Below, piece by piece: positions 1 to 13,600 of a stretch of 64,000 nucleotides of DNA (position 1 is the first letter of the stretch; each line of letters begins with the position of its first letter). The DNA lies in assembly GCA_032622095.1 (NCBI GenBank), contig CP136067.1, forward strand, positions 83,292,705 to 83,356,704, given 5' to 3'. This DNA comes from Siphonodentalium dalli (taxonomy: Eukaryota > Mollusca > Scaphopoda > Gadilida > Siphonodentaliidae). The notes under the pieces were generated by a model, which worked only from the letters and a program-made list of their open reading frames with translations, made no database searches and was not told the origin of the DNA. A program made the position numbers and the translations under genes.

Positions 1-54
1 CACGAAATTGAGACATGATTATTATAATTATTTATACTTAAGTAAAAGCGTACC

Positions 55-180
55 CGCTTTTCACTTCCGGTATATTTCATAACTACGGGTACAACGTTTT
101 CACTTCCGGTATATTTCGTAACTACGGGTACGAACGTTTTCACTCCCGGTATATTTCGTAACTACGGGTATGAACGTTTT
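55..180. repeat. Short tandem repeat, three units of about 40 bp
   Basis: Three near-identical units each carry TCACTTCCGGTATATTTC, a TAACTACGGGTA core and the junction ACGTTTT. No function is evident. The following stretch to about 655 holds nothing recognisable. Confidence 0.8.
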
Positions 181-655
181 TCTTCAGCTCTTTAGTGTGA
201 TTCATTTAGATGGCACCGTTTACTGAACTATTTTTATACTGTATTGATGACATACAGTAGGTAGCTATCAGTAAAGTAAATACAATAACTTCTGCACAAT
301 TCCCTCTGAAATTGATACTTATATACATACGTTATACGTCTTCAATAAATATGCCAATATCTTACTTCTTTCCCATACTGGCCCTAGGGAATGTGGTGTC
401 CTACCTTGACCCGGGAATGAACCTGCCCCAGAGGGTCATGACCCACTAACCTCCCTGCTCATAGGACCCCCAGTATACTACAGTAACAACAAATCTATCA
501 ACATCAACTCAACGCGCAGACAATAAGTATCTCGCACGCAAAAGGATAGTCATTGAATAAGCTGGACAACATCATGATGCACCCGAACACTGACAAAGGA
601 ACAGACCACCCGATTGCGACTACATTTTACCAATATAGACCAGTCAAGAAATCGC

Positions 656-2476
656 CCATTATTATTATTATTATATATTCATTTAAGAAACGCATTCTAC
701 AGTAATTAGTTTCAATGCGCAATTGCATACACAAATATACACAAACAAGATAACATCGCGCATATTTACACATAAAAAAGCAATACAAGCTTCACCGATA
801 TATATGGCTGATAACTCGGAAAGATGACTGAAATTGGACCTACAATTAACAATAAAATATCCAGTATATTAAAAGACCTGATTAAAATATTAAGTTAAAT
901 ATTAATTTCCAACTATAACGGATAATCCTAAAAAAAAGGTAAAATTACAGATGGTGCACTTATAACGAATAACACATTCTGAACAGGTGAGTTTTAAGAG
1001 CTGTTTTAAAAGATGATACGGAGTCAATCTTCCTCATATCAACGGGTAGGCTATTCCAAATAGAAACTGAGACATTTTGGAATGAGCACTTTCCATAGTT
1101 CACATTTAGTTTATCTGGTATATGAGACAATTGAACTCCACTTCGGCCATTTCGAGTAACTGAGCTGTGTTAGGTAAACATTTCAGAAATGTAAGATGGT
1201 GTATCTCCGTGCAGAGACTTGAAAACAATTAGGGCACATCTGTATTTGACACGGTACTCAAACTTCAACATGTGTAGTTATTTCATGACGTGTGTTATTG
1301 TGCTGTATCTTGGTACATTAGAAACGAGACGAGCGCAACTTTTCAATAAAAGATCAATCCTCCGGACACTTCCCGTTGTAAGGTGTGTTAATAATGGATT
1401 AAAAGTGTCAACTTTAGAAACAACCAGAGATAGAACGGCATGTTTCTTCGCACTTTGGCTTAGATGACATTTCACTCGCCTCAATGCTTTCAACTGCGCG
1501 TAGCTCGAGCGTAAAACATTCGAGACCATAGCATCCATTTCCATATAGTACTACCAAAGTACGCTCCTAGGTTACGTAAGGAGGAACACGATGACTATTC
1601 GCAAGCAGAATTTTGAAAGATCCATCCGAATCACTGCACCCATTGTCGTGAAGTAGACTGAGATAATATTTGGAACCAATAACAATGTATTCAGAGTTAT
1701 TATCGTTTAGTTTCAACTTATTGCATTGCATCCATTCTTTGACATCCGTGAAACAGTTCTCCAATTTCGACCTCGCTGTTTTATAACCGGCTGAGTCATT
1801 TCGAGGAAAATCTATATAGATTTGAGTGTCGTCAGCGTACATATGGTATCGCACAGTATCTGTTTAAAATATCTGCCAGTGGTATGGTGTAAATTAGAAA
1901 AAGTAGAGGAGCCAATATTTATCCCTGTGGCACCCCAACGTCAAGCTTAGTCCCAACAGAACAAGAATCTCCTATCAACATCTTCTGAGATCTGTTGCTC
2001 AGGTATGATCTGAACCACCCAAGAGCACTTTCTCGCAAGCCAGTTATGTTGTGTAGACGCGCCAGTTATATGTTGTGGTCGCAGGTGTCGAATGCTGCAC
2101 TGAGATCAAGCATCAAGAGCAGCACGATGTCACCCTTATTCAGAGATAAATCAATGTCATTCTTCACCTTTATCAATGCAGTCTCACATGAGTGTTTCGA
2201 TCGGTACCCTGACTGGAATTTATTGAAGAGTCCATGTTTATTTACGTGTTGCAATAATTTTTCACTGATGACTTTTTCTAACACTTTTGCAATAAATGGC
2301 AAATTAGATACTGGTCTATAATTTTTATATTCTTCACTGTCAAGCGTAGCCTTTTTGATGATAGGAGTAACAACAGCTGTTTTCATCTCCTCAGGAACAA
2401 CACCATCACACAGAGAATTATTCACGATCCTAGTCAATGCTGGAACCACATATTCTGATATTGTTTCATGTTTCAT
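656..2476 (-). pseudogene. 5'-truncated, decayed LINE (CR1/L2-like reverse transcriptase)
   Basis: Read on the minus strand, broken frames give the palm region of a non-LTR reverse transcriptase. Around 2066-2476 lie NYRPVSNLPFIAKVLEKVI, FQSGYRSKHSCETAL and LDLSAAFDTCDH. Around 1930-2060 lie WFRSYLSNRSQ and a GVPQG block followed by a stop, and at about 1815-1840 YADDTQIY. Further 3', at 1278-1544, is the thumb/C-terminal region with VSKVDTFNPLL and CARLVSNVPR. The end of the ORF, near 960-1080, still resembles the usual WNSLP and FK..LKTHLF segment. The 5' endonuclease part is missing, as expected of 5' truncation during target-primed insertion. Stops and at least two frame changes show it is dead. 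The AFDTCDH and YADDTQIY motifs favour the CR1/L2/Jockey group; the exact clade is not settled. Confidence 0.85.
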
Positions 2477-3540
2477 GCATGTGATATATTTTCTGCTACA
2501 ATTCGCCCATATGCATGCGGCAACACTATATCACATGCAAACGGGTAGTTGAAAACCATGTCTTCATGACGATCACACACAAATGTTCTCCACGAATACG
2601 TGAAACCACATAGAAATATTGAAAATGAACGTTCACTATCAATACAGTTGGTAGACAGTTCATTTCATGACAGCCAGGTGACAATACACCACTGCTGTGT
2701 GATAGGCGTTCATACTCCGATAAACTATTGTTATCATGGGCATTACGAACATTATTCTCCATTAGCGTCATCGTCGAATGTGGTGTAACGTTAACAATAT
2801 GTAGCCACTTGAACAATCGACACTTCAATCAGTATGGAACATCGCAGACACACGAAATGTTTAGCTCTATAGAACATGACTGCCAACGAAGCAAATACAC
2901 ATCCGTGCGAGTACAGTTACTTACGCATTGGCGGGAATTGAGACATATTTCCTTATAATATCGTGCATTTCGTTCTGGAATTGATTACATGAATAATATG
3001 TAGTAAGAGGATGAGTGGATGTGAAAGAAGACAAAGGCGCGAAATCGACGAGTTTTCAGCGCCAACCGAAAAATATTGGTCTTCTCCATCGGAGACAGCT
3101 ATTGCCTGAAGAACGGGAACACAGTTTTATTAAATTAGCAGTCAAAAAACAACAACCTTTGATCCAAACCATTTGTTTCGATTCTCCCTTCCGTGCTAAC
3201 ACGATTTCCCATATACCCCGAACAGATCATTATCACTGGGTGATACACAGACTAAGGGAGGAATTTTGTAGCTGTCAGTGGAGTACATAACCGAAGCAGG
3301 AGGAGACCACCAGAGGTCCACGGTTCTGCGAGGGATGTGACCACCGAAGCAGAGATGGGGAAGAAGATGAAGACACAGGGACGGAGCTCGAAGGGCAGAT
3401 TGGAGAAAGGGGGCAGCAACTGTTGATCGACCGGCTGTCCCTTCCCACTCGGCTGCGACGACTGATGTTAAGCAGCCCTCGTCCACGAAGCTGTCGAGAG
3501 ACAGGAGTATTCTGAGAGACTCCCAAATAGCTCATCCTAC
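2477..3540. other. Non-coding stretch, nothing recognised
   Basis: Only short frames occur here, none with a recognisable domain. A few plus-strand segments around 3060-3500 look like diverged protein-coding DNA, rich in charged residues, but the frames are broken and no family can be named. Confidence 0.4.
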
Positions 3541-4330
3541 CCATATATCAGATTCAGTGGACCAGGGTCCCCTGTCGCTGTCTTCGATGTGGAGATTGAT
3601 ACCATACCACAAAAGACACCGGAATTTCAACACATGCGGTACGTGGAAAGATCACATCACTGATATTGAAAATCGAGCCTCAAGTCGAATGTATAAATTT
3701 AGAAATTTTAAATTCACACTGCTGGAAAGGAGAACTCTTGAGCGTATATACTTGTCATATATCCGTCCAGTGTTCCTCAGTATGGGGTAATTGCTCAGTT
3801 GAAGATTCAACCTTTCTGGAAGATATTAATTACGAGGCTACTAGATTAGTGACGGGAGCAACTAGAAGCTGTAGTAAAGAGTCACCATTACAGGAAACCG
3901 GTTGGGACATACTATCTAGTAGGAGAGAACGCACTAAACTTGTGCAATTTGTTTAATTGATTACGAGAACCCCACCCCTTACTTATATACTCTCGTTCCT
4001 ATTGACTCTAGAAGTCTAACCAATTATATTTTCAGAAAAAGTCTCAGGAATCCCGGTGTTTACGCGACAGCTACTGTCAAATCGTGGAACAACCTTCCAC
4101 CAGAGGCGAAAGAATGTGAATCAGTATCTGATTTTAAGAATTGTCTTTTAATCGATCGCATTATCATACCGTCATATTATTATACAGCGTATCGTAGACC
4201 AAGTCAAATCTACCACTTTCGCCTGCGAACGAACTGCAGTAACCTGAAATATGATGTTTTGCATGCATTTGAATAATAGTCCATTTTGCGACTGTGGAGA
4301 ATTAGAAACTGCCTAATGGATGTCAAAATG
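3540..4330 (+). pseudogene. 3' fragment of a LINE ORF2 (thumb to C-terminal cysteine region)
   Basis: Across shifting plus-strand frames the DNA reads as the C-terminal third of a non-LTR retrotransposon protein. First comes TWKDHITDIENRAS with LERIYLSYIRPV (3640-3780), then SSVVWGN-like sequence, YEATRLVTGATRS and a GWDILSSRRER segment (3780-3950). Next are RTPPYLYSL- and WNNLPPEAKE-like blocks (3960-4120), and finally FRLRTNCSNLKYD and a CDCGELET cysteine motif (4215-4320). The last motif corresponds to the CKCGYE region at the C-terminus of the intact ORF2 at 22-25 kb, so both probably belong to the same broad LINE group. Frameshifts and missing 5' domains mark it as dead. Confidence 0.8.
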
Positions 4331-5430
4331 CTACTGTATGGATCTATATATATAAAACATGCGACATGTTCATCGCCGAACAACTGTTCATCGACTATAC
4401 CAAACGATTTATCTGACATAATATGGTTACGAACTGTGAGACGTGAACCACAAGCCTACACAAAGGTGTGCTCTCGTATACTCATACATGCCAGACATGC
4501 GATTTTTGAGGGCGGACATGTAGCAATTGGGCACGGGACATTTTACGGGTGCTTGTGGAATAGGTAGTTCATTATTGAGACGCAATCAAACCATATTGCA
4601 ATATATATACCAAGGAAATGGCTACCGATAAGCCCTTGGCTTACTGCCAAATCCTTTTATCTAATGTTGAATTGTGTTTGTCTTTATATAATGTCTTATA
4701 TGTGCTAGCTCTTGAGAATAAAATATTGGTTACACTAAAGATACCGGAGTACATCACAAGCCGTGTCTGGCACCTCCACCTCTACCGACATCAACACCAG
4801 CAGCGTGTCCACCATCTCAGCGGCAGATCTAGCAGAAATAGTTAACCAAATCAACGAGCTGGTGGCTTCATCCAAAACTCAGAGCGAGAAAACAAAATAT
4901 GCAATAGCATCGGCGAAACAAATCACACTTGAAACCACCAGACAATTAATAGCAACAACAAAAGCAATAGAAAGAACAAAAATAAACCCCCCAAAAAATA
5001 AAGAAATTAATCACATGTCTCGATCATTTCTCATCATCTTTCACCATCATGTTAAATGATAAACCATGTCGTGGTAATATCAAAAACATCCAAATTGTCC
5101 TCCCGGATCCACTCACAAGTTCCCAACAAACGACTGTGCGCTTATTTCAGAATTAAATATTGTGTACGGCTTTGTATTAGTCAGTATAAATTTTCCTGGT
5201 TCAGCCATTTATGTCTTGTTCATGGGTCCGTTAATTCGTGGGTGGACCCGTACTATTTAACCCAACAATAACAATCAAATCATGTAATAGAGGTGAAGCC
5301 GTCGGTGAGCGTCGGAAATTCGTCATCCACACTGTGGGCTTGTCGCGTGTCCAAGCTTTTGTTGCCGACTATCGAGAATGTCATCAACGGGATTGTATTA
5401 CATAAGCCTGCATAAGCTAGGTGAACGTCA
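4331..5430. other. Non-coding stretch after the LINE fragment
   Basis: This probably begins with the 3' tail of the LINE copy. A 98-residue Ser/Thr-rich frame at 4763-5059 opens with GTG rather than ATG and matches nothing I know. No further feature is supported. Confidence 0.4.
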
Positions 5431-5433
5431 CTC

Positions 5434-6300
5434 TCTTCTCCAAAAACAAGAAAACCATAGTCAGAAATGCTAACACCGTATAGATCATATTATTACGCAT
5501 ATATAAACTATATTGTAGCTTTAATGTAGTGATTTTGAAAAATGTCTATATAGGTAATGGATATGTATATATAATTCATTATATGTAATTTTTGTGTATA
5601 TGTGTAAAGTACAATGTATGTGTTTGGTGAGAAAGCATATGAACACCATGTTTTAAATCGGACGTGCCAAACTAAAGTTATGATAATTATGAAATAAGTA
5701 CACATATGTGACGTATGATGTGTTCACAAAGGGTGCATACATTCCGATTGGTTGAAAGGTTCATCGCAAACATGCAACAGCGATTGCACTGATACTCCAA
5801 TATTTTTATTGGTTATATTCAAACACCCATTGCCAACAAAATGACAAACGCCTTGACGATTAACATGTTATTATGTTGACTTGTTGCCAGCTGGCGGCAA
5901 ATACACCAAACTGTTATTTTCTCGGTTCTCTTACACGACATTAAAAAAAATTTCGGCTGGCATGTATCTTTTTTTTTTTTTATTTGTTTTAAGTTGTATA
6001 AAAATAGAGGTCTGCAGTTGACTGACAAAGCCAATATACGGCGTCTGAACAATGAATGATTTACCAACAATCTCGAGTGTCATTATGAAATAATTTCCGA
6101 TAAGGTTTCATTCACTACCGATTATGGAGACTAATTAATCATAATGCCTTCAAGGTTTCATGAAAGCACCACCTCCGAATTCCGTTAAAACAACTAATCA
6201 TTCAAATCATTAAAACAACTGCGGCTAATCACTGAAAGTTTCTCATTTACCACACCAGAAAACCCAAGCTGCAAAACAGAGTTCAGTCCCCTCACTACGC
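5434..6300. repeat. Dispersed repeat copy shared with 44.24-44.46 kb
   Basis: The start (ACAAGAAAACCATAGTCAGA, followed by ATCATATTATTA) and the end (GAATTCCGTTAAAA, then CACACCAGAAA) recur in the same order at 44247-44430, where the middle is shorter. A CATTCCGATTGGT motif at about 5740 also recurs at about 43660. This looks like an old interspersed element of unknown class; no coding capacity is visible. Confidence 0.6.
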
Positions 6301-7331
6301 GATGTCTGAACGCTGCCGGCATGTGTATTTTATTATTTAAATCTAACATTTTTTTAATTGCAGTGTTTTGTCAGTTACATATCATTCTGACTTGATCTAG
6401 ACCAATGTTGAAATGAATATGGACAGTTCAATTTCTCAGAATAATGCAGAATGAATTGTACATACATCCTGAATTGCTACCCGTTTAATCACATTTCTAT
6501 AAATAGATCCAACATGTCGCCACTAACATCCCCAGAACACGATCACAGAAAACACCATAGATAGCGCAATGAGAGAATGGGGATTATTTTACCGAAGCCA
6601 ACATCTGATTAAGTTGTACCGTATGAAATATTCCCCAAACGGCCAACTACATAATGGAAATATATCTCTTAAAACCTGGTTAAAAACAGTAGACTTGTGA
6701 TTGTGTTTCACAAAAGCTGGACTGTGGTATGTGAATATTAATAGTTAATTTGTTATTCTTATGTTATTTATTTTCATGAAGTTAGATCGATTAAACGATA
6801 CATTAGACCGTAGTTATTCTTCCATTAAAATACTCACATATCGATAGATATACGTCTCTAGACTTCGAATGTTCATTGTGTCAATATATGTACATCCCGC
6901 ATGACATTTCTCAAAATGGCGACCGCGATATTTTCGAAGATAATTTGTTCGTGTGGTTTTTAATTTCGTATGTTATCAACAACCACGATAATTGAACCAC
7001 CACGAATACGTGTACTTTTTCCAGTAAGTCCAATATGAACATATCTGAATATTTATCTTCACGAATATGTTGGCCAATCAATGCTTGCGTAAAATCCTTT
7101 CCGTAAATACTATTGTCATTTCCGACCAAGAGGAAGAACTCAAAATTCTTAGTTTGTACATGTATTGTCCTGTTATGTGTGCGACATATTTCGATCGCGG
7201 GGCGCGACAACAGAGAAGAATTGGTAAGTCTAAATGCACTTGGCTGTTCGGGGGTTGACATCATGCTCCTTTTTGTCACATCGATGTCCGGTTCCAGGGA
7301 TCAACAAAGGTCGATAAATACGTTAACATTC
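6301..7331. other. Non-coding stretch, nothing recognised
   Basis: AT-rich sequence with short, mutually overlapping frames on both strands (6911-7334) that lack known motifs. No gene or repeat is supported. Confidence 0.4.
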
Positions 7332-7334
7332 TAA

Positions 7335-8844
7335 CCCTTGGAACAAACGTCGCACTACCGACGAATCGAATTCAATTATTTGAATTAGATTCGTCGGTAG
7401 TGCGACGTTTGTTGCAAATAAATGCGGGTAGACGCACTACCGACGAAGAATGCGTGTGGTCAACTCGAATTTAATTGCTGATGCGTCTGAGATCCGTGTT
7501 TGAAACAAACGTCGCATCACCGTCGACTCGAATTTAATTCGGAGACATGCAAACGAGCTGCATAATGATATGCTAATGAGGGAATTCCAATTGAAACTGG
7601 AAAACACCAACGAGCATGGCGTAATTTGGTGGTATTTGAATTCGAGTCGACGAAAGTGCGACGTTTGTTTCAAATTAAATGCGAGTAGACGCACTAAATA
7701 AATATTTATTCCGTTTGGATATACACGCTATACTGTGCATGGACGTGTGCAAATTTAACACCAACGATGGGTTGAAATTGTTCTTGTAATTTGATTTTCC
7801 AGCAATGAATTATTGGGGAATTTGTTGTTTTTAGACCAACATTTGCATATTTTCCTACTATTGGTCCAACATTTTGACTGAAATGGCCTGTGTCCTGGTC
7901 CCTCATGACCCCCGTGGCCAGCCAAAAAAACTGCTAATTATTTTCCTATGCTTCTGTTCAAAATTATGAACTTAAATGGTCATCAGTTGGAAATTTTCCA
8001 ACCTTCGTGGGGGTGTTAGGTTGGAATTGTCAGCACTTGGAAAGCTTGAGGCCAGTCTAATGCTATATAGGTTTCTGCGGTTTTCATGTTCAAAGTTTTC
8101 TCCCGCTGTGCCAAACTATGATCGGATTTTCAGGTTCAGATCTCTTATTTTTCTTCTACTGGCAGAACCATGCTCCACCCAGTGCATGATCACAAGTCTA
8201 CTGATCCATTCAGAATATAGGCTATTATCCAGGCATGTGAAGGAACAGCCAAGGGGGTGCAAATTGAATTACGCAAATGTATTAGCCCCCCCCCCAACCG
8301 AGACCCTATAGCCGTACGTCCCTGCCCGCCATGGTTATTTTACCACGTGGTTTTAGATAGGCATACTGGCGCAATATATAGTGATATAGCGCGTTGACCT
8401 CAACTTGCTATTAAATTGTTAAAACGGTACAACGTTTTCGTATAAAAATAAACTGGACCTGATTTCTTTCAGACAAGTTCAAAGCAAAATAACACCTAAA
8501 GAATCATGTCCGACCTAAAAATATGTATCAAATACCTACGAAATAGCGATATAAAACCAATAATTTCCACTCCTCAGAATAGTAACATTAATTTCGTCGC
8601 TTGGAAGTCAAAAGCCACATTTTCTCACTAAATTTTACGTTTTAGAAATGATATAAAACTTCCTATTTTAGCCGTTTTGACGAAAACCCTTATGATCGCT
8701 TTATGCCATTTTAAGAAATCATTCAGATTCGTCTTGAATTAAATGTGACGTTTGTTTCAACAGACGAATTATGAATTAAACTCGAGTCTAATTCTAATTG
8801 AATTAGATTCGTCGGTACTAGTAGTGCGACGTTTGTTCCAAGGG
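7335..8844. mobile_element. Harbinger-like inverted-repeat element (MITE-type), TAA target duplication
   Basis: The left end reads CCCTTGGAACAAACGTCGCA and continues CTACCGACGAATC. The right end is its reverse complement, interrupted only by a six-base insertion (TAGTAC). TAA lies directly outside both ends (7332-7334 and 8845-8847). A 3-bp TWA duplication is the signature of PIF/Harbinger elements. Further inverted copies of the ACAAACGTCGCA..CGACTCGAATT module lie inside at 7390-7640 and 8730-8790, giving nested palindromes. No transposase frame is present, so it is non-autonomous. Family assignment rests on the target duplication and is inferential. Confidence 0.8.
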
Positions 8845-8847
8845 TAA

Positions 8848-10490
8848 TACGGACTTTATATGGCGTAAAGACTAAAGATTTTGTTTAAATAATATTCTGT
8901 ATGAACTAAACAGAACAAAAGTACAAATAATGTCAAATTGGGGAACTATATTTTTCGTTGCTGGTCAGAGCGCGCAGTACTGTCGGTTGTGAAGCGTCTC
9001 AGCCAAAGCTGTGCGTGTATGCATTTTACATGCATTTTTCAGCTTCTTTTAAGATTTTTATTTGTTAAAAAGGCATAAAGCTGTAGTTTTTTTTCGTGTC
9101 GGGATATATATCCACTATTTAGACTAAACCTCAGAAATAGTAAGTGATTTCGGTGCCAAATTAATTATAAAAGGCCACTAGTCCTCCGAAGAATGTAACT
9201 TTATTTGACCGGTGGCTTTTTTAGAAATGAAAAATATTATTCTGGGAAAATAATTGAATAGAACTTTGCTTCTAATGTTGTTAACACACCTAGTTTTACC
9301 GGTATATTTTGAGCCATCAAAATAGTCAGTAAATTCTAAGTCGACAAGGGTCATAAAAATGGGCGGACCTAACCCAAATTCGCACTTTGTCCGCATATTC
9401 ATGTGAGAAATCCATATATTAATTTTGGAAACAATTTGATAACTGTAACTAAAGTTATCATCTGGAAACAACATACTCGTTGACATATAACTCTGGTAAA
9501 AATGGCTGACCGCACCCATATTCAAACTTTACCTGTGCCCTTTAACCGCAAGCCCAAAAATATTTTGACAATTTTTTTTTTTTTTTAAACGTTGGCAAAA
9601 GTAAATCCTTATTTTATGATCTTCAAATTAAATGCCTGGGAAACTTAAGCACGCAACCCTCTTGATCAGGGACCGTCATTGAAATTCTTCCTAGCGTGAA
9701 AAATTCAAAAACTAAAAACTTCCCCTTTCGAAAGTCGATATATGACCATGCATCCCTCCTATTTTAATGGGCTTATTGGTACGATTTATTATGTTCTGGT
9801 ATAGAAAACATATCAATGGTAACTTTATGTTTTCGAATCGGACAGAGGATGTTTAAGTTGAATAGGTTATGAAGATATTGCCCGAAACGCACTATATAAT
9901 GGTGGCAAATACACGCTTGACCCTTTGAACAATATACAACCATATATGTGGTAGTTTTGTGTTTATTTAAGACTGTCATGTAGTTTCCAATGACACATTG
10001 GGACGTGCCGATCGAGATATATTAGAAGCATAATAATGCGGTACCGCGCATTAGACGCCCCAATACACGTACATGACCTATGCAAAGTAAGGAGTAAATT
10101 TTCACTGCGAGAGAATGGAAATTAGTGTGACCGACATTACCTGTCGCGACGACGGAGATTCCGAGAACACTACCAAACCCGGTTACAAGCCGGAAGCGAG
10201 ATAAGTACACAAGCAATTATTTTCCAATCAAGGTAGCGCAGATATGGCTAATTTCTACATTGTTGCCATTGTAAATATTTTTCAAACACTTAATCTTCCA
10301 GAATTGAAGCTACATCATCAAATATATGGGTTCATCGAAAAGCTGGATCACTTATCTATTGCGAGTATTGGTTTAATTTGCATTTTGTTTTTTAAACAAC
10401 GCTTCCTGGTTTTCAAAAGAAATTCATTTGTTGATTTAAGTATGTTTTGTCGAGGTTTTGGATCGTGCAATAAATAGAATCTACAACTTG
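8848..10490. other. Non-coding stretch, nothing recognised
   Basis: AT-rich DNA. A 115-residue minus frame (9178-9525) and smaller frames lack recognisable domains or splice context. Short homopolymer runs occur at about 9570. Confidence 0.4.
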
Positions 10491-10491
10491 T

Positions 10492-10598
10492 CCCCAGTTT
10501 ATAGCGGAATTTACAAAACTCCTTCAGTAAATTAGGTCCGGACCTCGCCAAATACTCGGTCCAGACCTAATTTACTGGACTCGTTTTGCAAACTGGGG
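10492..10598. repeat. Imperfect hairpin (107-bp inverted repeat)
   Basis: CCCCAGTTT at the left is matched by AAACTGGGG at the right. Inside, CAGTAAATTAGGTC pairs with GACCTAATTTACTG around a short centre near TACTCGG. It could be a small MITE, but no convincing target duplication was found. Confidence 0.7.
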
Positions 10599-10689
10599 AT
10601 TCTTTGTGGATCCTCTATATAATAAACCAGTGAAGGTAGATCACAATATTAGCTTTGGTTTTGTTGTCATTTTCATAAGGATTCAACTA

Positions 10690-13600
10690 AAAATGTATGT
10701 TTGTTGTAGTGGAGTAGATTAAGTAAAATTTTCAAGGCAATTGTTCAAATTATGACTAAAACATGAAACTTTGCACATATGTACATATTCACATACTTAT
10801 AGCTATTAGATATGGAGCCACGCTGAAATTTTACGTTAACCCCTCTTTTAATGGATTTTCCGAATTTAAAGAGCGTTTCGTTATTATATAATTTTTTAAA
10901 TGTCGCAATTAATCTTACCATGCAATATGCGAGATTTAATATTCGGTATATACAGTAAGTATGATTCTTAGAGATATAATGCCACATTTTTAGGGTAAAA
11001 TTGGAACTGCCATCAAGATGGCCGTCAAAATGGTAGCCGTAAGTGGAAAATGTGACATATTTTCACTAATATCTTCTAGATCAGTTTCTGCTGTATGAAA
11101 CTGGTTCAGAATTGTGACTTTATTTTTGTATAATTCATATTAACTGATCATTGGAGTAATGAAATATGCCATTCATGAGGTCCTAGTCCCTTCCGATCCC
11201 TCAAAAATTATATTTTACAGAACTCGGTATAAAATTTTACCAAAAGTCACCGGTAGGATTCTAGTCATATTTTAACAAGAAATTGACATAATTGTGCAAT
11301 CTAAGTGAGGCATACCATGACTTATGAATATTTCAACCCAATAGAACCAAAATTGTCACTTGTTCTGAAAATGGCTGCCAAAATGGCGACTAAAACCTGG
11401 GAAATGGTCAATATTGGCCCAGCATGCCATGTAATCGCTTACAAGTTGTGGTCGATGAATACAATTGGCTATTCTGTCTTATATACTTTAAATTCTAACA
11501 TTTCTGATGCACATGGTTAAGTGTTACTAATGTAACCACTGATACTACCATAATTATTGGATTTTTCTATCACAAACTGACATTAAAATTGGCAAAAATT
11601 AACTTTTCAGGTTTGGGCCATTTATTCAAGTAAATGGAACTATCTTTGGTATCAAAGATGTTTATTGTTTTGATCTGTCTTAAATGCGTCACACGAATGT
11701 GTTTTTAGACAAAATTACTCAAGATGGCTTCCAAAATGGCAAACAATTTGGTAAAACAATCATTTAATTTTTTTTACATATATCCCGAACATTATTCTCT
11801 GTTCCCAAGAGTTAGCAAATTATAACTCACTTGGTTATTATCGTATTTTGCTTAATCCAATGACTACTACATGTTATATTCTCGTTGTCCCTGCACTTTC
11901 TGAGGCATGACAAATTCCTTTTAAATGATGAACTGTAGTATGGAATTTTGCCAAAAATGTCTTCTGGGACTCTGGCCATAATTTTGAATGGAAATGGGCA
12001 GAACGTCTAAACGGAACTGAGTGAAACCATATTATGTGGCTGCTCTCGACAATTAGCATGGAAATCAACTTAATATATGGTGTATGTTCAAATGGCAGCC
12101 ATGGAGTGAATGTGCGGTCATAGATAAGGTGAATAGTTCTACAGGGAGCTATTGTATGTCATGAATGTGCGAAGGAGTGGCTATATGGTGATGGGGTGAC
12201 TGTATGGTCATGTGTGAGGTGAATATATATACAAGGATTGTTTGTATGGTTAATGAAGTGGTGTATGGGTGTAATGATAGTAGCTGCATGTTCATCTGTG
12301 TGTTGTGTATTTATATATAGAGTGACAGTATGGTCATGTGTGGGATATACATGCGTACCTTATGTGACTATTGTCATGGATGGGTTTATATGTATACATA
12401 TGTTGGCTGTATGATCACATGTGGACTGTGGGTGTGTGAATAATTAGGGAGTGGTTGTATGCTTATGTGTAATATATATAGGTGTTCATGGAATGACTGT
12501 ACAGTCATGATTGTTGAAGTGTTCTTGTATAGCTTGAGTATAGATGTTTGGTCATTGGAGGTGTGTGGGTATATATGAAGTGTCCTTGTGGTCATGGTTG
12601 TATATGTGATGTATATGCATCTCTGTCGTGGCTGTATTGTCTTTGGTGTGTGTATAGGTATACAGAGAGTAGCTGTATATTCATGGATGGGGTGTGTGAG
12701 TATACATCGAGTGCCTGAATTTTCATGGGCGATGTGTATATGCAAATCTGGAGTGTACGAATTGTCGTGTGGGTAGTGATATACCCATTGGTGAGATGTA
12801 TACGTATACCTTGATTGACTCTATAGTAATAAGTGGGGTGTATATGTATATCATGAGTTGGTATATGGTCATGTGTGTGAAGAAAATGTATACAGGGTGT
12901 GACTGTATGGCCAATGGTGAGGTGATGTGCGTCGTATTGCTATATCTAGAAGGTATGCATGGTCAATGATGAGGTTTCGATGTATACCTGGAGTGAGGCA
13001 TTGGTGGGTGTGTATGTACATTGTATATATTTATTGGTTATATGGCCATGGGTGCGACCGATATGCATACAGGGAGTGATTGGATGCCAATGGTGAGGTG
13101 AATTGTTAAACAATGCTTGACTGTATGACCACGAATTTTGTGGCTGATTTGTCTTGAGTGAGGAGTAGATTCAAACCTGATGTGTGCCAATGGCCATTGT
13201 GTGGGGCACTGGTATATATAAAATGGTTGTATGTCCATTGGACAGGAGTATATGCATACAAGGAGTTACTCTACGGTTATGGCTGCAGTGTATATGTATA
13301 TTTTGAGTGGATATATGGCCATAAATGTGGCAACTAGATACAGAGAGTGAGTGTATGGCCAATGGTGAGGCGAATAGGTATACAAGAAGTGACTGTACGA
13401 TCACGAATGAGGTGAATATATGGTCATGTGTGAAGTGTAGGAGTATACATGGTGTACATGAATGGTGACCATGGCTGTGTAGTCATGTGTGTGGTTTACG
13501 GGTAACCCCAATTGTGGTTGTATGGTCATAAGTGGGGTGTATGTGTATAAAGGGAATGGCTACATGGTCATTTGTGTGGTGTTCATGTATAAATAACATG

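Noticed and set aside
4763-5059. 98-codon Ser/Thr-rich frame
   Set aside because: It opens with GTG, has no ATG near the start and no family match, and lies in decayed LINE surroundings.
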